64,000 bases of DNA from Cocleimonas flava (lineage in GTDB: Bacteria > Pseudomonadota > Gammaproteobacteria > Thiotrichales > Thiotrichaceae): NCBI RefSeq assembly GCF_004339015.1, contig NZ_SMFQ01000003.1:186001-250000 (forward strand), written 5' to 3'. Below, piece by piece: positions 19,395-28,600 of the stretch. Position 1 is the stretch's first letter, and each line of letters starts with the position of its first letter. Under the pieces are notes generated by a model. It made no database searches, was not told the DNA's origin, and was given only the letters and a program-made list of their open reading frames with translations. The translations under genes and the position numbers were made by a program.

Positions 19395-22300
19395 TTAATC
19401 GGCAAGGGAGTTCTTTAAAATTAATTTTGGCAAAGGAAGATTAGTGTCTGCTGATCGCAACTCTTTGCCTCCTTTTTCTCCTGTATCAACATCAGAAATT
19501 ACAATATTTATACCTAACTTGTCTCCGGGCTTAGGTTGGTAGTTATCTACTACGCTTTTATCAGTATCTTCTTTGTCTTTGTTTTTAGTGGCTGCATCAT
19601 CTTCACTATCCGGGTCATCAATAGCAGGCTTTGCGTAAATCTGTTTCCAGGGTATCGCCAGATTTAATAAATAACCGGCATCAGTTCTGATGGTACGAGC
19701 TTGAGTTGTCGCTTCGTCAAAAGGTGTAAAAGTAAAAGTAATGGCATTTTCAGTGATTGATATCTTTGGCGTTACTTGAGTCTCTTCTACATCTACTGTT
19801 TTAGATTGATCAGTATCTACTTTAGCTTCTAAATCATCTTCAGTAGTAGATTGATCTTTCTTTGATTCATCCTGTTTAGCATCGTTGTTTGTTATTTCAG
19901 TAGTTTTTTCAGTTGAATCTTTCGTTTTCTCTTTTGCATTCTCTTTGGCATCTTCTTTCGCACCATCATTCGAATCATCATTCTCAGTATCTTTTGATTT
20001 AGCTTTCTTTGCTTCATCTGAAGTTGTTATTAGCTCTTTTTTGCCAGTCTTATTTTCAGAATATTTTTCATTACTCTTATTTTTTTCGGTATTTGTTTCG
20101 GTACTGGTTTCAGTATTCGATTCGTTATCCGACTTTGTTTCTGCTTTAGTCTTTGATGTTAAGTCCTCATTTTTGTTTGATTCTTTGTTTGTTTCTTTGG
20201 ATTTGTTCAAGGATTTTTTTAATTCTTTTTCTATCGTTTTTGTAACATCCTTGATTGATGCTTTGTCATCATTTTTTACTTTTTCGGACAAATTTTCTTT
20301 GTCTTTTTCAATGGTTGTTTTATCGTTTGTTTCTTCAGCTGTTACAGAGTCAGACTTCTTTTTAGATGAATCGCTAGATTCTTCTATCTCTATCTCTTTA
20401 TCTTTTTCTTTATCTGCTTCTTTCTTATTTTCTTTGTCTTTTTTCTTGGCTTTTTCAGCTTGAGCTTTTGCTCTGGCTTCGTACACTTTTTTACGTGCAG
20501 CTTGTTCTTCTTTCTTTTTCGCTAATAGCTTTTTCTCGGTTTTGATATCGATTTTTTCCTGCGCTATTTTCTTAGCTTTGATCTGTTCTTCAGTTGTCGT
20601 ATCGAGGGTTAATGAAACACTATCACCGTTTTGTAAGTCGTCATCATTTACGGCCAGACTGATATAGAGATGTTTGGTGTCCCAACTTGCTTGCCAGCTT
20701 GCTGAAATGTCTCGACTGCTATTGTCTTTAATATGAGATTTAATGGCATGAGGAGCATTCAAAGCCCAAATATCATTAGGTGTTTTAGCATATATGACAG
20801 GAGTTTCAGCACTCTCTCCATTGAGTAATGCCATACCCGAATCAGAGGTCTTTGCCGTTTGTTCTTCAGGGTATAAGCGTGCATTCAAATACCGAATCAG
20901 TGAGTCATATTTCGGCGCTTCGCTACGAGGTTGACGTATATGTTCCTTAAGTCCCCAACTGCCATACCAGCTATAGATTCTGGGCGCACTGAAAGCCACG
21001 AATAATTTGCCACCATTTCGTTGCCAACCTTCCATTAATTCATCGTATAAAATACCCATACGTGGGTCACGATTTGCAGCATAGAGCAGCTTATTGGGGT
21101 GTTCATCGACCTTGCGAGTATTCCAGTCTACCAAATGTTGCCCACCTTCATAGGCAACCAAATCAACACCAAACGACTTAGCCACATTCGCTTGTTTCTT
21201 TATGTAGTTGATCGTTGAATCCATTCCCCATTTAGTGGTTTTATCAAGCATTGCCTTGAATACATCATCGACTGTCTTAGCGCGCCTTAATACTCTAGGG
21301 TGAGCAGAAAAATACGGACCTATGGCAACAGCATCCGTATGTTTATAAGCATCTTTATATGAAAGAATCGTACTCGACATGGTTTGATTGCTGGCCCAAC
21401 TACCGAGAACACGCACCAATCTATCATTATCCCCAAAAACCTCTTCCCATATTTTAAAGGTTTCAACACTGCGTAATGAATACCACTTGTAACCGGCTAT
21501 GGATTTTTTTTCATCCAGTTTTTGCTTCTTACCTTCTGCAATGGCGTAATCGTGATGAGAAAAAATAGGATTCCAGACTTCGTTGCTGTATTCGATGTAC
21601 GCTTTTAACTCTTTATCCAAATGTTCGCTAACATACTCGCCAAACGCTTTAATGTAATCGTCGCTGGCTTTAAAAGGCATGGAAAACCACGGATCAGCTT
21701 TGATCTGATTAGATAAAGCCACCATCACCTCAACAGGTGCGCCGCGGGAACCATACTTGCCACCCCAGCTGGCTTTCTTCAGTGTGTTTCTATCTTTCCA
21801 GTCTGTTACAGGGTTACGCGTCATTCCGGACATATTCATATAGCGAATTACCTGAAAATCTTTCATGAAGTTCAAGTAGTCAGGATTAAAGACGATCGCT
21901 TTGCTTACGTCTGAATAACCTTTTATTTCAAACTTTATATTTTTGTTATTTTTATTTGATTGAGGCTTATTGCCGACTTTATTTTCAGTAATTTTTTTTG
22001 TGTCTTTAGTTGCTTCTTTATTACTGACTTTCTTGGACTTTTCAGACTCTTTTTCTTTAGTATTCTCGGCCTTTAATTTGTCAGAGCTAGCTGTATTTTT
22101 TGAATCGTTGTCATCATTAATTTCACTATCACTATCACTATCACTAGCTGCATCATCACTATCATCTGAGGAGGTTTCAGATGTCTGATCTTTTAAACGC
22201 AGCTTGCGTTGTTCATCCGCTAATGGGTTTAAATGGTTATCTTCAAAAGACAGATATTCTCCCTTTTCACAGTCCAGATCAGTTTTTACACGAATATGAG

Positions 22301-22967
22301 GAGAGTCTTTACAGATGCCTCCTTCTGGCAAAATACGAATATTCTGTATGTAATTCTCGGGATTGGATTTTTTTATGAATAAAGAGGCATTTAGAATCTT
22401 ATCTTTACCTGCTTTTATCTCAATAATGTCTTTATTAGGTCGATGCACAATCAAACGGGCATCATTACCGTAGAAAATCTCACCTTCACCATCATAAAGC
22501 ACGGTAAAGAAACCATCTTCAACGGTATCTTGTGGCAATCTGTTGAGAAATTTAGTACCTGCTTGACCACCTTTTAAATCACTAGGCCAACCATATTTAT
22601 CGTATTCAAGTCCTTTACTGCTACCCCAGGGAACGGTTTCCTGAAAGGGAATGGACGATTTAAAGAGATCTAGAAACTGTACGCTGGAAGTATCTTCTCT
22701 GACGTCTGCCGTATTAATGCCTAATACGGGTTCAGGTCTTTTTGTTTCTGTAGATTCGTCTTTATCAGATTCTTCATCACCAGATTTGTCGTTTGCTGAG
22801 ATTTGTTTTCTTATCTCATCAGTAATACTGCTTTTATTACGCCCCTGTAGATACTCAGTCGCTGTATTAATGTCAGCATGAACGAGACCGAAAAAAGTCC
22901 CAGCTAATAGCAAATACATTAAAACGTAAAAGAAAGATTGACGAAATAACTGATTTAAACGCGGCAT
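19395..22967 (-). CDS. large secreted glycosidase-like protein with split CBM9-like domain
   Basis: The 1190-residue protein has a signal peptide (about 1-31). A first acidic low-complexity stretch lies at about 260-339. A central domain of about 345-700 resembles bacterial proteins labelled cellulose-binding and looks like a clan A glycosidase: E463 in YSNEVWN suits the acid/base and E607 in YEGGQ the nucleophile. A C-terminal CBM9-like sugar-binding domain starts near 735 (SWQASWDTKHLYISLAVNDD). It is broken at about 796-1056 by Lys/Glu/Ser/Thr/Asp-rich low-complexity sequence and resumes with TDAGYLLNLAIPWKQI and GDKLGINIVISDVD. The function is probably polysaccharide binding or cleavage outside the cell; the substrate is unknown. 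Confidence 0.75.
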   Translation of the reverse strand: MPRLNQLFRQSFFYVLMYLLLAGTFFGLVHADINTATEYLQGRNKSSITDEIRKQISANDKSGDEESDKDESTETKRPEPVLGINTADVREDTSSVQFLDLFKSSIPFQETVPWGSSKGLEYDKYGWPSDLKGGQAGTKFLNRLPQDTVEDGFFTVLYDGEGEIFYGNDARLIVHRPNKDIIEIKAGKDKILNASLFIKKSNPENYIQNIRILPEGGICKDSPHIRVKTDLDCEKGEYLSFEDNHLNPLADEQRKLRLKDQTSETSSDDSDDAASDSDSDSEINDDNDSKNTASSDKLKAENTKEKESEKSKKVSNKEATKDTKKITENKVGNKPQSNKNNKNIKFEIKGYSDVSKAIVFNPDYLNFMKDFQVIRYMNMSGMTRNPVTDWKDRNTLKKASWGGKYGSRGAPVEVMVALSNQIKADPWFSMPFKASDDYIKAFGEYVSEHLDKELKAYIEYSNEVWNPIFSHHDYAIAEGKKQKLDEKKSIAGYKWYSLRSVETFKIWEEVFGDNDRLVRVLGSWASNQTMSSTILSYKDAYKHTDAVAIGPYFSAHPRVLRRAKTVDDVFKAMLDKTTKWGMDSTINYIKKQANVAKSFGVDLVAYEGGQHLVDWNTRKVDEHPNKLLYAANRDPRMGILYDELMEGWQRNGGKLFVAFSAPRIYSWYGSWGLKEHIRQPRSEAPKYDSLIRYLNARLYPEEQTAKTSDSGMALLNGESAETPVIYAKTPNDIWALNAPHAIKSHIKDNSSRDISASWQASWDTKHLYISLAVNDDDLQNGDSVSLTLDTTTEEQIKAKKIAQEKIDIKTEKKLLAKKKEEQAARKKVYEARAKAQAEKAKKKDKENKKEADKEKDKEIEIEESSDSSKKKSDSVTAEETNDKTTIEKDKENLSEKVKNDDKASIKDVTKTIEKELKKSLNKSKETNKESNKNEDLTSKTKAETKSDNESNTETSTETNTEKNKSNEKYSENKTGKKELITTSDEAKKAKSKDTENDDSNDGAKEDAKENAKEKTKDSTEKTTEITNNDAKQDESKKDQSTTEDDLEAKVDTDQSKTVDVEETQVTPKISITENAITFTFTPFDEATTQARTIRTDAGYLLNLAIPWKQIYAKPAIDDPDSEDDAATKNKDKEDTDKSVVDNYQPKPGDKLGINIVISDVDTGEKGGKELRSADTNLPLPKLILKNSLAD

Positions 22968-23439
22968 ATAACATCCAATGTTAGAGGTATGAACATTATG
23001 AAATTAGACAATGTAAATGGCAAGAAAGCCCTTTAACTATAATAAACTAGATCTGTTAATTTAGTTATAACACACCCCCCTACTTATAGGCCTTTTTTTA
23101 TAGTTTTGTATTTATACTTGCAAGAATTTGGCAAGCAATTTTGAGCTTTAATATGCACTTTCAGTGCCATCTTTATAGTGCTAGTGTTATCCAAGTATTT
23201 ATTTAATGAGTATTGTCGTCTGGTTTTTTAATAACAACAATAAAACCAACGTTATATCTTGGGGCATTCCTTATATACACTCATATATAATGCCTCATTA
23301 TTGTATCGCAATATTAATTACTGATTTTCTGCGTTTTAGCATACAATTTTCTGGGATTATTTAAACTTCAGCAGGATCTATTTTCATTAATTACCTATCA
23401 TTAGATTACTTTTAATGTACTTATTTAGGTAATGTAGTT
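22968..23439. other. 472-base divergent intergenic region
   Basis: It separates the large secreted protein gene (minus) from dadA (plus) and must hold both promoters. A C6 repeat lies at 23071-23099. I see no convincing small gene or RNA; a possible weak -10 (TACAAT) lies at 23342. Confidence 0.55.
23071..23099 (+). repeat. C6 motif copy in a divergent intergenic region
   Basis: An exact CACCCCCCTACTTA core, then TAGGCC and T7. The 3' arm pairs poorly with the C-run. No plus-strand gene lies upstream within 7 kb, so termination of a coding transcript is not its purpose. Confidence 0.9.
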
Positions 23440-24747
23440 ATGCACGTTCTTATTCTTGGCAGTGGTGTTATCGGTGTAACAAATGCTTATTACTTGGCAA
23501 AAGAAGGCCATCAGGTAACGGTCGTCGATCGTCAATCCAGTGCGGGCCTAGAAACCAGCTTCGCTAATGCCGGACAACTTTCTCCTGGCTACTCTGCTCC
23601 TTGGGCAGCCCCTGGCGTGCCTCAAAAGGCAGTTAAATGGATGCTAAGCAAGTATGCCCCTCTCATTGTTAATTTTAAACCCGAGTGGGATAAACTGAAA
23701 TTCATCACGCGTATGTTCGCTAACTGCACACCAAAGGCCTACGGTATCAATAAAGACCGCATGGTCAGACTCGCAGAATACAGCCGTCATTGCTTGCTAG
23801 AGCTTGATGGTGAGTTAAAGTTTGATTACAACCATGAGCGCAAAGGTACTTTACAAATATTTAGAACAGAGGCTCAATTGAAAGCATCTGCCAAAGATAT
23901 TGCTGTTCTTGAAGAAAATAATGTTCCCTATGAGTTACTTGATGCTGATGGCTGTGTCGCCATTGAACCGGGTCTGGCGGATGTCAAAAAAGATATCGTG
24001 GGTGGTTTACGTCTGGTCAATGACATGACGGGTGATTGCTTCAAACTTACGACACAACTGATGGAAAAATGTCGTGAGATGGGCGTTGAATTCAAATTCG
24101 ATACATCGATCAACAAACTGAATATGCGAGATGGAAAAATTTCTTCTGTTGCGACCAGTGCTGGTGACTTAACTGCAGATAAATACATTATGGCTTTGGG
24201 GTGTTATGCAACACCACTACTAAAAGAGGTAGGTATAGATAGTCCTGTATACCCTGTTAAAGGTTATTCTTTGACTATTCCAGTGACTAACGAAAATGCG
24301 TCACCTGTTTCAACGATTATGGATGAAACCTACAAAGTGGCTATCACTCGCCTAGGCAATAGAATTCGAATCGCTGGTATTGCAGAACTAACCGGTTATG
24401 ACTTGAGTCTCGGCGATAGACAGCGTAAAACCATGCAGTTTGTTATTTCTAATTTATTCCCTAATGGTACCGATCTGACAGAAGATAATTTCTGGTGCGG
24501 ATTACGCCCAATGACTCCAGACGGGACGCCGATTATTGGCAAGACAGATATCAGCAATCTCTATTTAAACACTGGACACGGAACGTTAGGGTGGACAATG
24601 AGCTTTGGATCGGCGCGAGTATCTACGGATATAGTTTGCGGTAAAGAACCAGAAATTTTAAGTGATAATTTCGCGATTAGTCGTTACAAAGGAAAAACAG
24701 AACGTCAGGAAATGGTGAATGAAATAGACCCTTTAGAAGTTAACTAA
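23440..24747 (+). CDS. dadA: D-amino acid dehydrogenase small subunit
   Basis: A membrane-associated FAD enzyme that oxidises D-amino acids (in E. coli chiefly D-alanine) to keto acids and passes electrons to the respiratory chain. The N-terminus has the FAD-binding GSGVIGVTNAYYLAKEG, followed by DadA-typical ETSFANAGQLSPGYSAPWAAPG. The C-terminus has GLRPMTPDGTPIIG and NTGHGTLGWTMS. The length of 435 residues matches the family. No alanine racemase (dadX) follows. The gene ends with two tandem terminator-like structures. Confidence 0.95.
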   Translation: MHVLILGSGVIGVTNAYYLAKEGHQVTVVDRQSSAGLETSFANAGQLSPGYSAPWAAPGVPQKAVKWMLSKYAPLIVNFKPEWDKLKFITRMFANCTPKAYGINKDRMVRLAEYSRHCLLELDGELKFDYNHERKGTLQIFRTEAQLKASAKDIAVLEENNVPYELLDADGCVAIEPGLADVKKDIVGGLRLVNDMTGDCFKLTTQLMEKCREMGVEFKFDTSINKLNMRDGKISSVATSAGDLTADKYIMALGCYATPLLKEVGIDSPVYPVKGYSLTIPVTNENASPVSTIMDETYKVAITRLGNRIRIAGIAELTGYDLSLGDRQRKTMQFVISNLFPNGTDLTEDNFWCGLRPMTPDGTPIIGKTDISNLYLNTGHGTLGWTMSFGSARVSTDIVCGKEPEILSDNFAISRYKGKTERQEMVNEIDPLEVN

Positions 24748-24778
24748 AGGATCAAAGAAAGAATTAAAAAAAGAAATT

Positions 24779-24812
24779 GGGGTGACTAAATAAATAGTTA
24801 GTCATCCCTTTT
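24779..24812. terminator. intrinsic terminator of dadA (also usable by rng)
   Basis: GGGGTGACTAA (24779-24789) pairs with TTAGTCATCCC (24798-24808) with one G-U pair, then TTTT. On the minus strand the same hairpin is followed by AATTTC and a T7 run, so it may serve the convergent rng gene. Confidence 0.8.
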
Positions 24813-24833
24813 ACTATAGGTACCTTTTAAATA

Positions 24834-24863
24834 GGCACCCCCCTACTTTGGAGCGTTTTTTTT
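24834..24863 (+). repeat. C6 motif copy after the dadA terminator
   Basis: AGG, an exact CACCCCCCTACTTT core, GGAGCG and T8. It comes after an already complete dadA terminator, and its T-run overlaps the rng stop codon by two bases. Confidence 0.9.
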
Positions 24864-26376
24864 ACAATAGAACCACATCAAATTGTTCTTGTGTATATAA
24901 AGACTCAGCCTGAAAACGAATAGGCACACCAATAAACTCTTGTAACTCCGCTAAACTATCTGACTCTTCATCCAGTAACAAATCAGTCACATCCAGGGAT
25001 GCCAGTACCAGTAATTCACGCGCATCAAATTGACGTGCTTCTCTTAAGATCTCTCTGAAAATTTCATAACAAACAGTTGTAGCAGTCTTAATGTAACCGC
25101 GCCCTTCACAGGTAGAACACGATTCACACAAAATGTGCTCAAGTGATTCTCTGGTACGTTTACGGGTCATTTCTACCAAGCCAAGACTAGACAAAGACGT
25201 CACGGAGGTTTTCGCGCTGTCGTTTTCTAAGGCTTTTTCCAGCGCGGCTAACACCTGCTCTTTATGATCATCCTGTTTCATGTCGATGAAATCCAGGATT
25301 ATAATCCCACCAAGATTTCTTAAACGTAATTGACGAGCTAAGGTTTGCGCTGCTTCAAGATTTGTCTTGAATATGGTTTCTTCTAAATTACGATGCCCTA
25401 CAAAACCACCGGTATTAACATCGATAGTCGTCATCGCTTCTGTTTGATCGACGATCAAATAACCACCAGACTTAAGGCTAACCTTGCGCTTTAAGGATTT
25501 TTGAATTTCATCTTCCACAGAATGAAGGTCAAAAATAGGCCGTTTTCCTGTGTAATATTCAATTTTATCGGACAACTCAGGGATATAGATTTTCGAAAAT
25601 TCTAAAAGCTTAGCCAACGTTTCTCGCGAATCGACTTTAATGCTTTCAATATCTTCCGCGACCATATCTCTCAGTGCGCGCTGTACTAAGGGCAAATCAG
25701 AATAAATCTTTTTGGTTTCGGATTGTCCGGAAGCATCGTTTACTTTTTTCCAGAGCTTGTTTAAAAAGAGTATATCGGCAGCAATTGCGTCATCTTCGAT
25801 ACCTTCTGCTGCGGTACGCGCAATATACCCAAATTTTTGTTCTTTGAGTAAATCTAAGTCGGGGTTATCGGTATCTACTTTTTCACGATAATGAGCGATT
25901 AGATTTTTTAGGCGTTTGCGCTCCTCTTCATCATCTATTTTGCTGGAAACACCAATTGTGTTGGTATCCGGCATTAATACGACATAGCGCGAAGGAATCG
26001 TTACGTGCATAGTTAAACGCGCACCTTTAGTTCCAAGTGGGTCTTTAATCACCTGGACTAAAACATATTTACCTTCATGGAGTAATTCGGATATTGGCGG
26101 AAGTTGGATGTCTTCATCTGGCGTATCGCCATTAAAAATTTGTTCTTTGGGGAAGCGTAAATCAGAAGCGTGCAAAAACGCTGCTTTTTCCTGCCCAATA
26201 TCAATAAATGCCGCTTCCATTCCAGGAAGTACACGACTGACTTTTCCTTTGTAAATATTACCCACGATACCCTGATTAGAGCTTCGTTCGATCATCAATT
26301 CTTGCAGAATACCGTTTTCAACCAATGCGACGCGTGATTCTTGTGGTGTTACATTTATTAGTATTTCTGTGCTCAT
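24862..26376 (-). CDS. rng: ribonuclease G
   Basis: An endoribonuclease of the RNase E/G family that matures 16S rRNA 5' ends and degrades mRNA. The chain of 504 residues starts STEILINVTPQESRVALVENG, followed by an S1 RNA-binding region (GNIYKGKVSRVLPGMEAAFIDIG). The catalytic DNase I-like subdomain has TIDVNTGGFVG and IILDFIDMK with the metal-binding aspartates, and the zinc-link region is CESCSTCEGRG. It ends the holA-proA-nadD-rsfS-rlmH-maf-rng series on one strand. Confidence 0.96.
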   Translation of the reverse strand: MSTEILINVTPQESRVALVENGILQELMIERSSNQGIVGNIYKGKVSRVLPGMEAAFIDIGQEKAAFLHASDLRFPKEQIFNGDTPDEDIQLPPISELLHEGKYVLVQVIKDPLGTKGARLTMHVTIPSRYVVLMPDTNTIGVSSKIDDEEERKRLKNLIAHYREKVDTDNPDLDLLKEQKFGYIARTAAEGIEDDAIAADILFLNKLWKKVNDASGQSETKKIYSDLPLVQRALRDMVAEDIESIKVDSRETLAKLLEFSKIYIPELSDKIEYYTGKRPIFDLHSVEDEIQKSLKRKVSLKSGGYLIVDQTEAMTTIDVNTGGFVGHRNLEETIFKTNLEAAQTLARQLRLRNLGGIIILDFIDMKQDDHKEQVLAALEKALENDSAKTSVTSLSSLGLVEMTRKRTRESLEHILCESCSTCEGRGYIKTATTVCYEIFREILREARQFDARELLVLASLDVTDLLLDEESDSLAELQEFIGVPIRFQAESLYTQEQFDVVLL

Positions 26377-26415
26377 CGATTAACCTGAAAGTTGTTTGTT
26401 ATTTTGATGTTCGTT

Positions 26416-26991
26416 TTATTCGCTTGTTTCTAGATTACTGATACCCAAGTCATTAAGCAATTGCATTGTCTCAAATAAAGGCAAGCCCATTATGCCAGAA
26501 TATGAACCTTCGATTCGCTGAATAAACATCGCAGCGATTCCTTGAATAGCATAAGAACCCGCTTTATCCTGAGGTTCTCCTGTTTTCCAATATCGTATCA
26601 TCTCATCCTGAGTTATTTCACGAAATAATACGCGATTACGATTTAGTTTTACGTGGGTATTTCCGTTATAACTAATCGCTACTGCGGATAAAATTTCATG
26701 CCAGTTTCCTGACATATCCGATAACATTTTGATGGAATGATCCAAATCAGTCGGTTTAACTAAAATATGATCATTTATTAAACCTAAGGTGTCAGAACCA
26801 AGAACAGGTTTATCAGCATTTGCTACTGCTAGAGATTTCTCGATGGCTAAACGTTGCACCAAGTCTTCTGCTGACTCATTGGGTCTGACGCTTTCATCGA
26901 TATCAACACTTTGAATATCATAAGTGATGCCAACCTGATCGAGTAATTCGGCCCGTCGTGGTGATGCAGAAGCAAGGATAATCTGGCTCAT
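26416..26991 (-). CDS. maf: Maf-family nucleotide pyrophosphatase
   Basis: It hydrolyses non-canonical nucleoside triphosphates (dTTP/UTP type in the YhdE subgroup) and may act as a house-cleaning enzyme. The N-terminus ILASASPRRAELLDQVG is the Maf signature. The catalytic aspartate lies in VLGSDT (usually GADT), and DKAGSYAIQGIAAMFIQRIEGSYSGIMGLPL is typical of the C-terminal half. It sits 15 bases from rlmH and 39 from rng. Confidence 0.94.
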   Translation of the reverse strand: MSQIILASASPRRAELLDQVGITYDIQSVDIDESVRPNESAEDLVQRLAIEKSLAVANADKPVLGSDTLGLINDHILVKPTDLDHSIKMLSDMSGNWHEILSAVAISYNGNTHVKLNRNRVLFREITQDEMIRYWKTGEPQDKAGSYAIQGIAAMFIQRIEGSYSGIMGLPLFETMQLLNDLGISNLETSE

Positions 26992-27006
26992 AGTACGAAT
27001 CTCATC

Positions 27007-27480
27007 TTATCCAGCACGATGGTAAGGATGATTTTCTGTGACTGTATACGCACGATAAATCTGTTCAGCGAGGATTACTCTGACTAATGGATGAGGAAAC
27101 GTGAGTGCAGACAATGACCATTTCTCTTGAGCAATTGAAAGAATATCGTTGCTCAGGCCATCGGGACCACCAATTACCAGCGCCACATCCTGACCACCCA
27201 TCATCCAGTCTTGCATGCGTGTCGCTAGCTGTTCGGTACTCCACGATTTTCCTTTTACATCGAGCACAACCAGTCGGCAATTATTAGGAATGGCCGCTTT
27301 GATTTTTTCGGATTCTTTCTCAGTAATGGCGTTTATATTACTGTTCTTTAGTCGTTTTTCGGCGGGTATTTCTTTAAGGACTAAAGCGCACTTTGCTGGC
27401 AAGCGCTGGGCATACTCATTATAACCTTGAGTCACCCAGTCTGGCATTTTGGTTCCAACAGCAAGCAGGAAGATATTCAT
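27007..27480 (-). CDS. rlmH: 23S rRNA (pseudouridine1915-N3)-methyltransferase
   Basis: RlmH, a SPOUT methyltransferase, methylates pseudouridine 1915 in helix 69 of 23S rRNA on assembled 70S ribosomes. The 157-residue protein has VIGGPDGLS (SAM-binding knot region) and the C-terminal LTFPHPLVRVILAEQIYRAYTVTENHPYHRAG, nearly invariant in the family. It follows rsfS, the usual bacterial order. Confidence 0.97.
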   Translation of the reverse strand: MNIFLLAVGTKMPDWVTQGYNEYAQRLPAKCALVLKEIPAEKRLKNSNINAITEKESEKIKAAIPNNCRLVVLDVKGKSWSTEQLATRMQDWMMGGQDVALVIGGPDGLSNDILSIAQEKWSLSALTFPHPLVRVILAEQIYRAYTVTENHPYHRAG

Positions 27481-27506
27481 CTATGCGAGTAGTGCTTTGG
27501 ATTTAA

Positions 27507-27878
27507 CTAGGCGTTTTTGTCAGCGACTGCTTGTTCGACACTTTTGTCGTTTGCATCATCGGCAGCCCACAATTTTTCTAATTGATAGAACTCACGCGTA
27601 GTTTCGAGCATCACATGAACAATCACATCATTAAGGTCAACAAGCACCCATTCTGATGATCCTTTGCCTTCAGTGCCGATAACATCAAGGCCAGCTTTTT
27701 TAGCTTCTATCACAACATTCTCTGCGATAGATTTTACGTGACGGGTTGAATTACCTGTGGCGATATACAATTTATCTGTCATTGAAGATTTGCCAGTAAC
27801 GTCTACGGCAACAATATCAACAGCTTTCATGTCTTCAAGCGCGTTTTGTACCAGATCGCTTATTTCATTTAATTTCAT
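27507..27878 (-). CDS. rsfS: ribosome silencing factor RsfS
   Basis: RsfS binds ribosomal protein L14 and blocks joining of the subunits when nutrients run low. The 123-residue chain shows VDVTGKSSMTDKLYIATGNS, ENVVIEAKKAG and SSEWVLVDLNDVIVHVM, all characteristic. It lies between nadD and rlmH, the normal neighbours. Confidence 0.96.
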   Translation of the reverse strand: MKLNEISDLVQNALEDMKAVDIVAVDVTGKSSMTDKLYIATGNSTRHVKSIAENVVIEAKKAGLDVIGTEGKGSSEWVLVDLNDVIVHVMLETTREFYQLEKLWAADDANDKSVEQAVADKNA

Positions 27879-27941
27879 ATTTTATCTACTTTGGTTAAGA
27901 TCTAAGTGTGTACTCATTATCTAGATGGTTATCTAGATTAA

Positions 27942-28574
27942 CTACTTATCAGACCCATATAATTTGTTTGATTCAATATAATCACAGACCTTTGCAGGTG
28001 TTAAGTAATCACATGATTGTTGGTTTTTTAATTTATCCCTGATCATGGTGGCAGAAATATCTAATTGCGTTACATCACAAAAATAGATTTTTCCCGCTGC
28101 AAATGATTTCAAGTCATCAATATTGTCAGTTACGCGCGTTGCCAAATACTCATCAAGCGTCTCATCAATTTGATAGCCCGGTCGCGCAGCAATCACAATA
28201 TGACAGGCTTCTACAATGTCTTTCCAGTCTTTCCAACTGGTAAAAGATTGAAACGCATCGAGCCCCAATATCATTGAAAAAGACTGATCATTGCCAATTT
28301 CAAATCGGATAGATTTCAAAGTGTCTATGGTATAGGAAGCGCCTTCGCGATGATACTCACGATCATCAAGAATAAAAGGTTTTGTGCCTTCTATAGACAA
28401 TTTAACCATATTGATTCTATCTTCAGCGCTGGCTTCAGGCTGCCAGCGATGCGGTGGCGTTGCACTAGGAATGAATCGAACTTCTGTTAAAGACAGTTTT
28501 TCGGCGATATCTAATGCAGGTCGTAAGTGGCCAAAATGAATGGGATCAAAGGTACCACCTATAATTGCAATCAA
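27942..28574 (-). CDS. nadD: nicotinate-nucleotide adenylyltransferase
   Basis: It forms deamido-NAD from nicotinate mononucleotide and ATP in NAD synthesis. The N-terminus IAIIGGTFDPIHFGHLRPALD carries the GGTFDPIHxGH nucleotidyltransferase motif, and ISATMIRDKLKN matches the ISSTxIR motif. The length of 210 residues is normal. Confidence 0.97.
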   Translation of the reverse strand: MIAIIGGTFDPIHFGHLRPALDIAEKLSLTEVRFIPSATPPHRWQPEASAEDRINMVKLSIEGTKPFILDDREYHREGASYTIDTLKSIRFEIGNDQSFSMILGLDAFQSFTSWKDWKDIVEACHIVIAARPGYQIDETLDEYLATRVTDNIDDLKSFAAGKIYFCDVTQLDISATMIRDKLKNQQSCDYLTPAKVCDYIESNKLYGSDK

Positions 28575-28600
28575 AGTACATTACTCATTATGAATGACCT

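Noticed and set aside
19885-20463. A 192-codon plus-strand frame opposite the large secreted protein
   Set aside because: It is the complement of the low-complexity Lys/Glu/Ser insert, giving a Phe/Ser/Val-only product with no recognisable domain or ribosome site.
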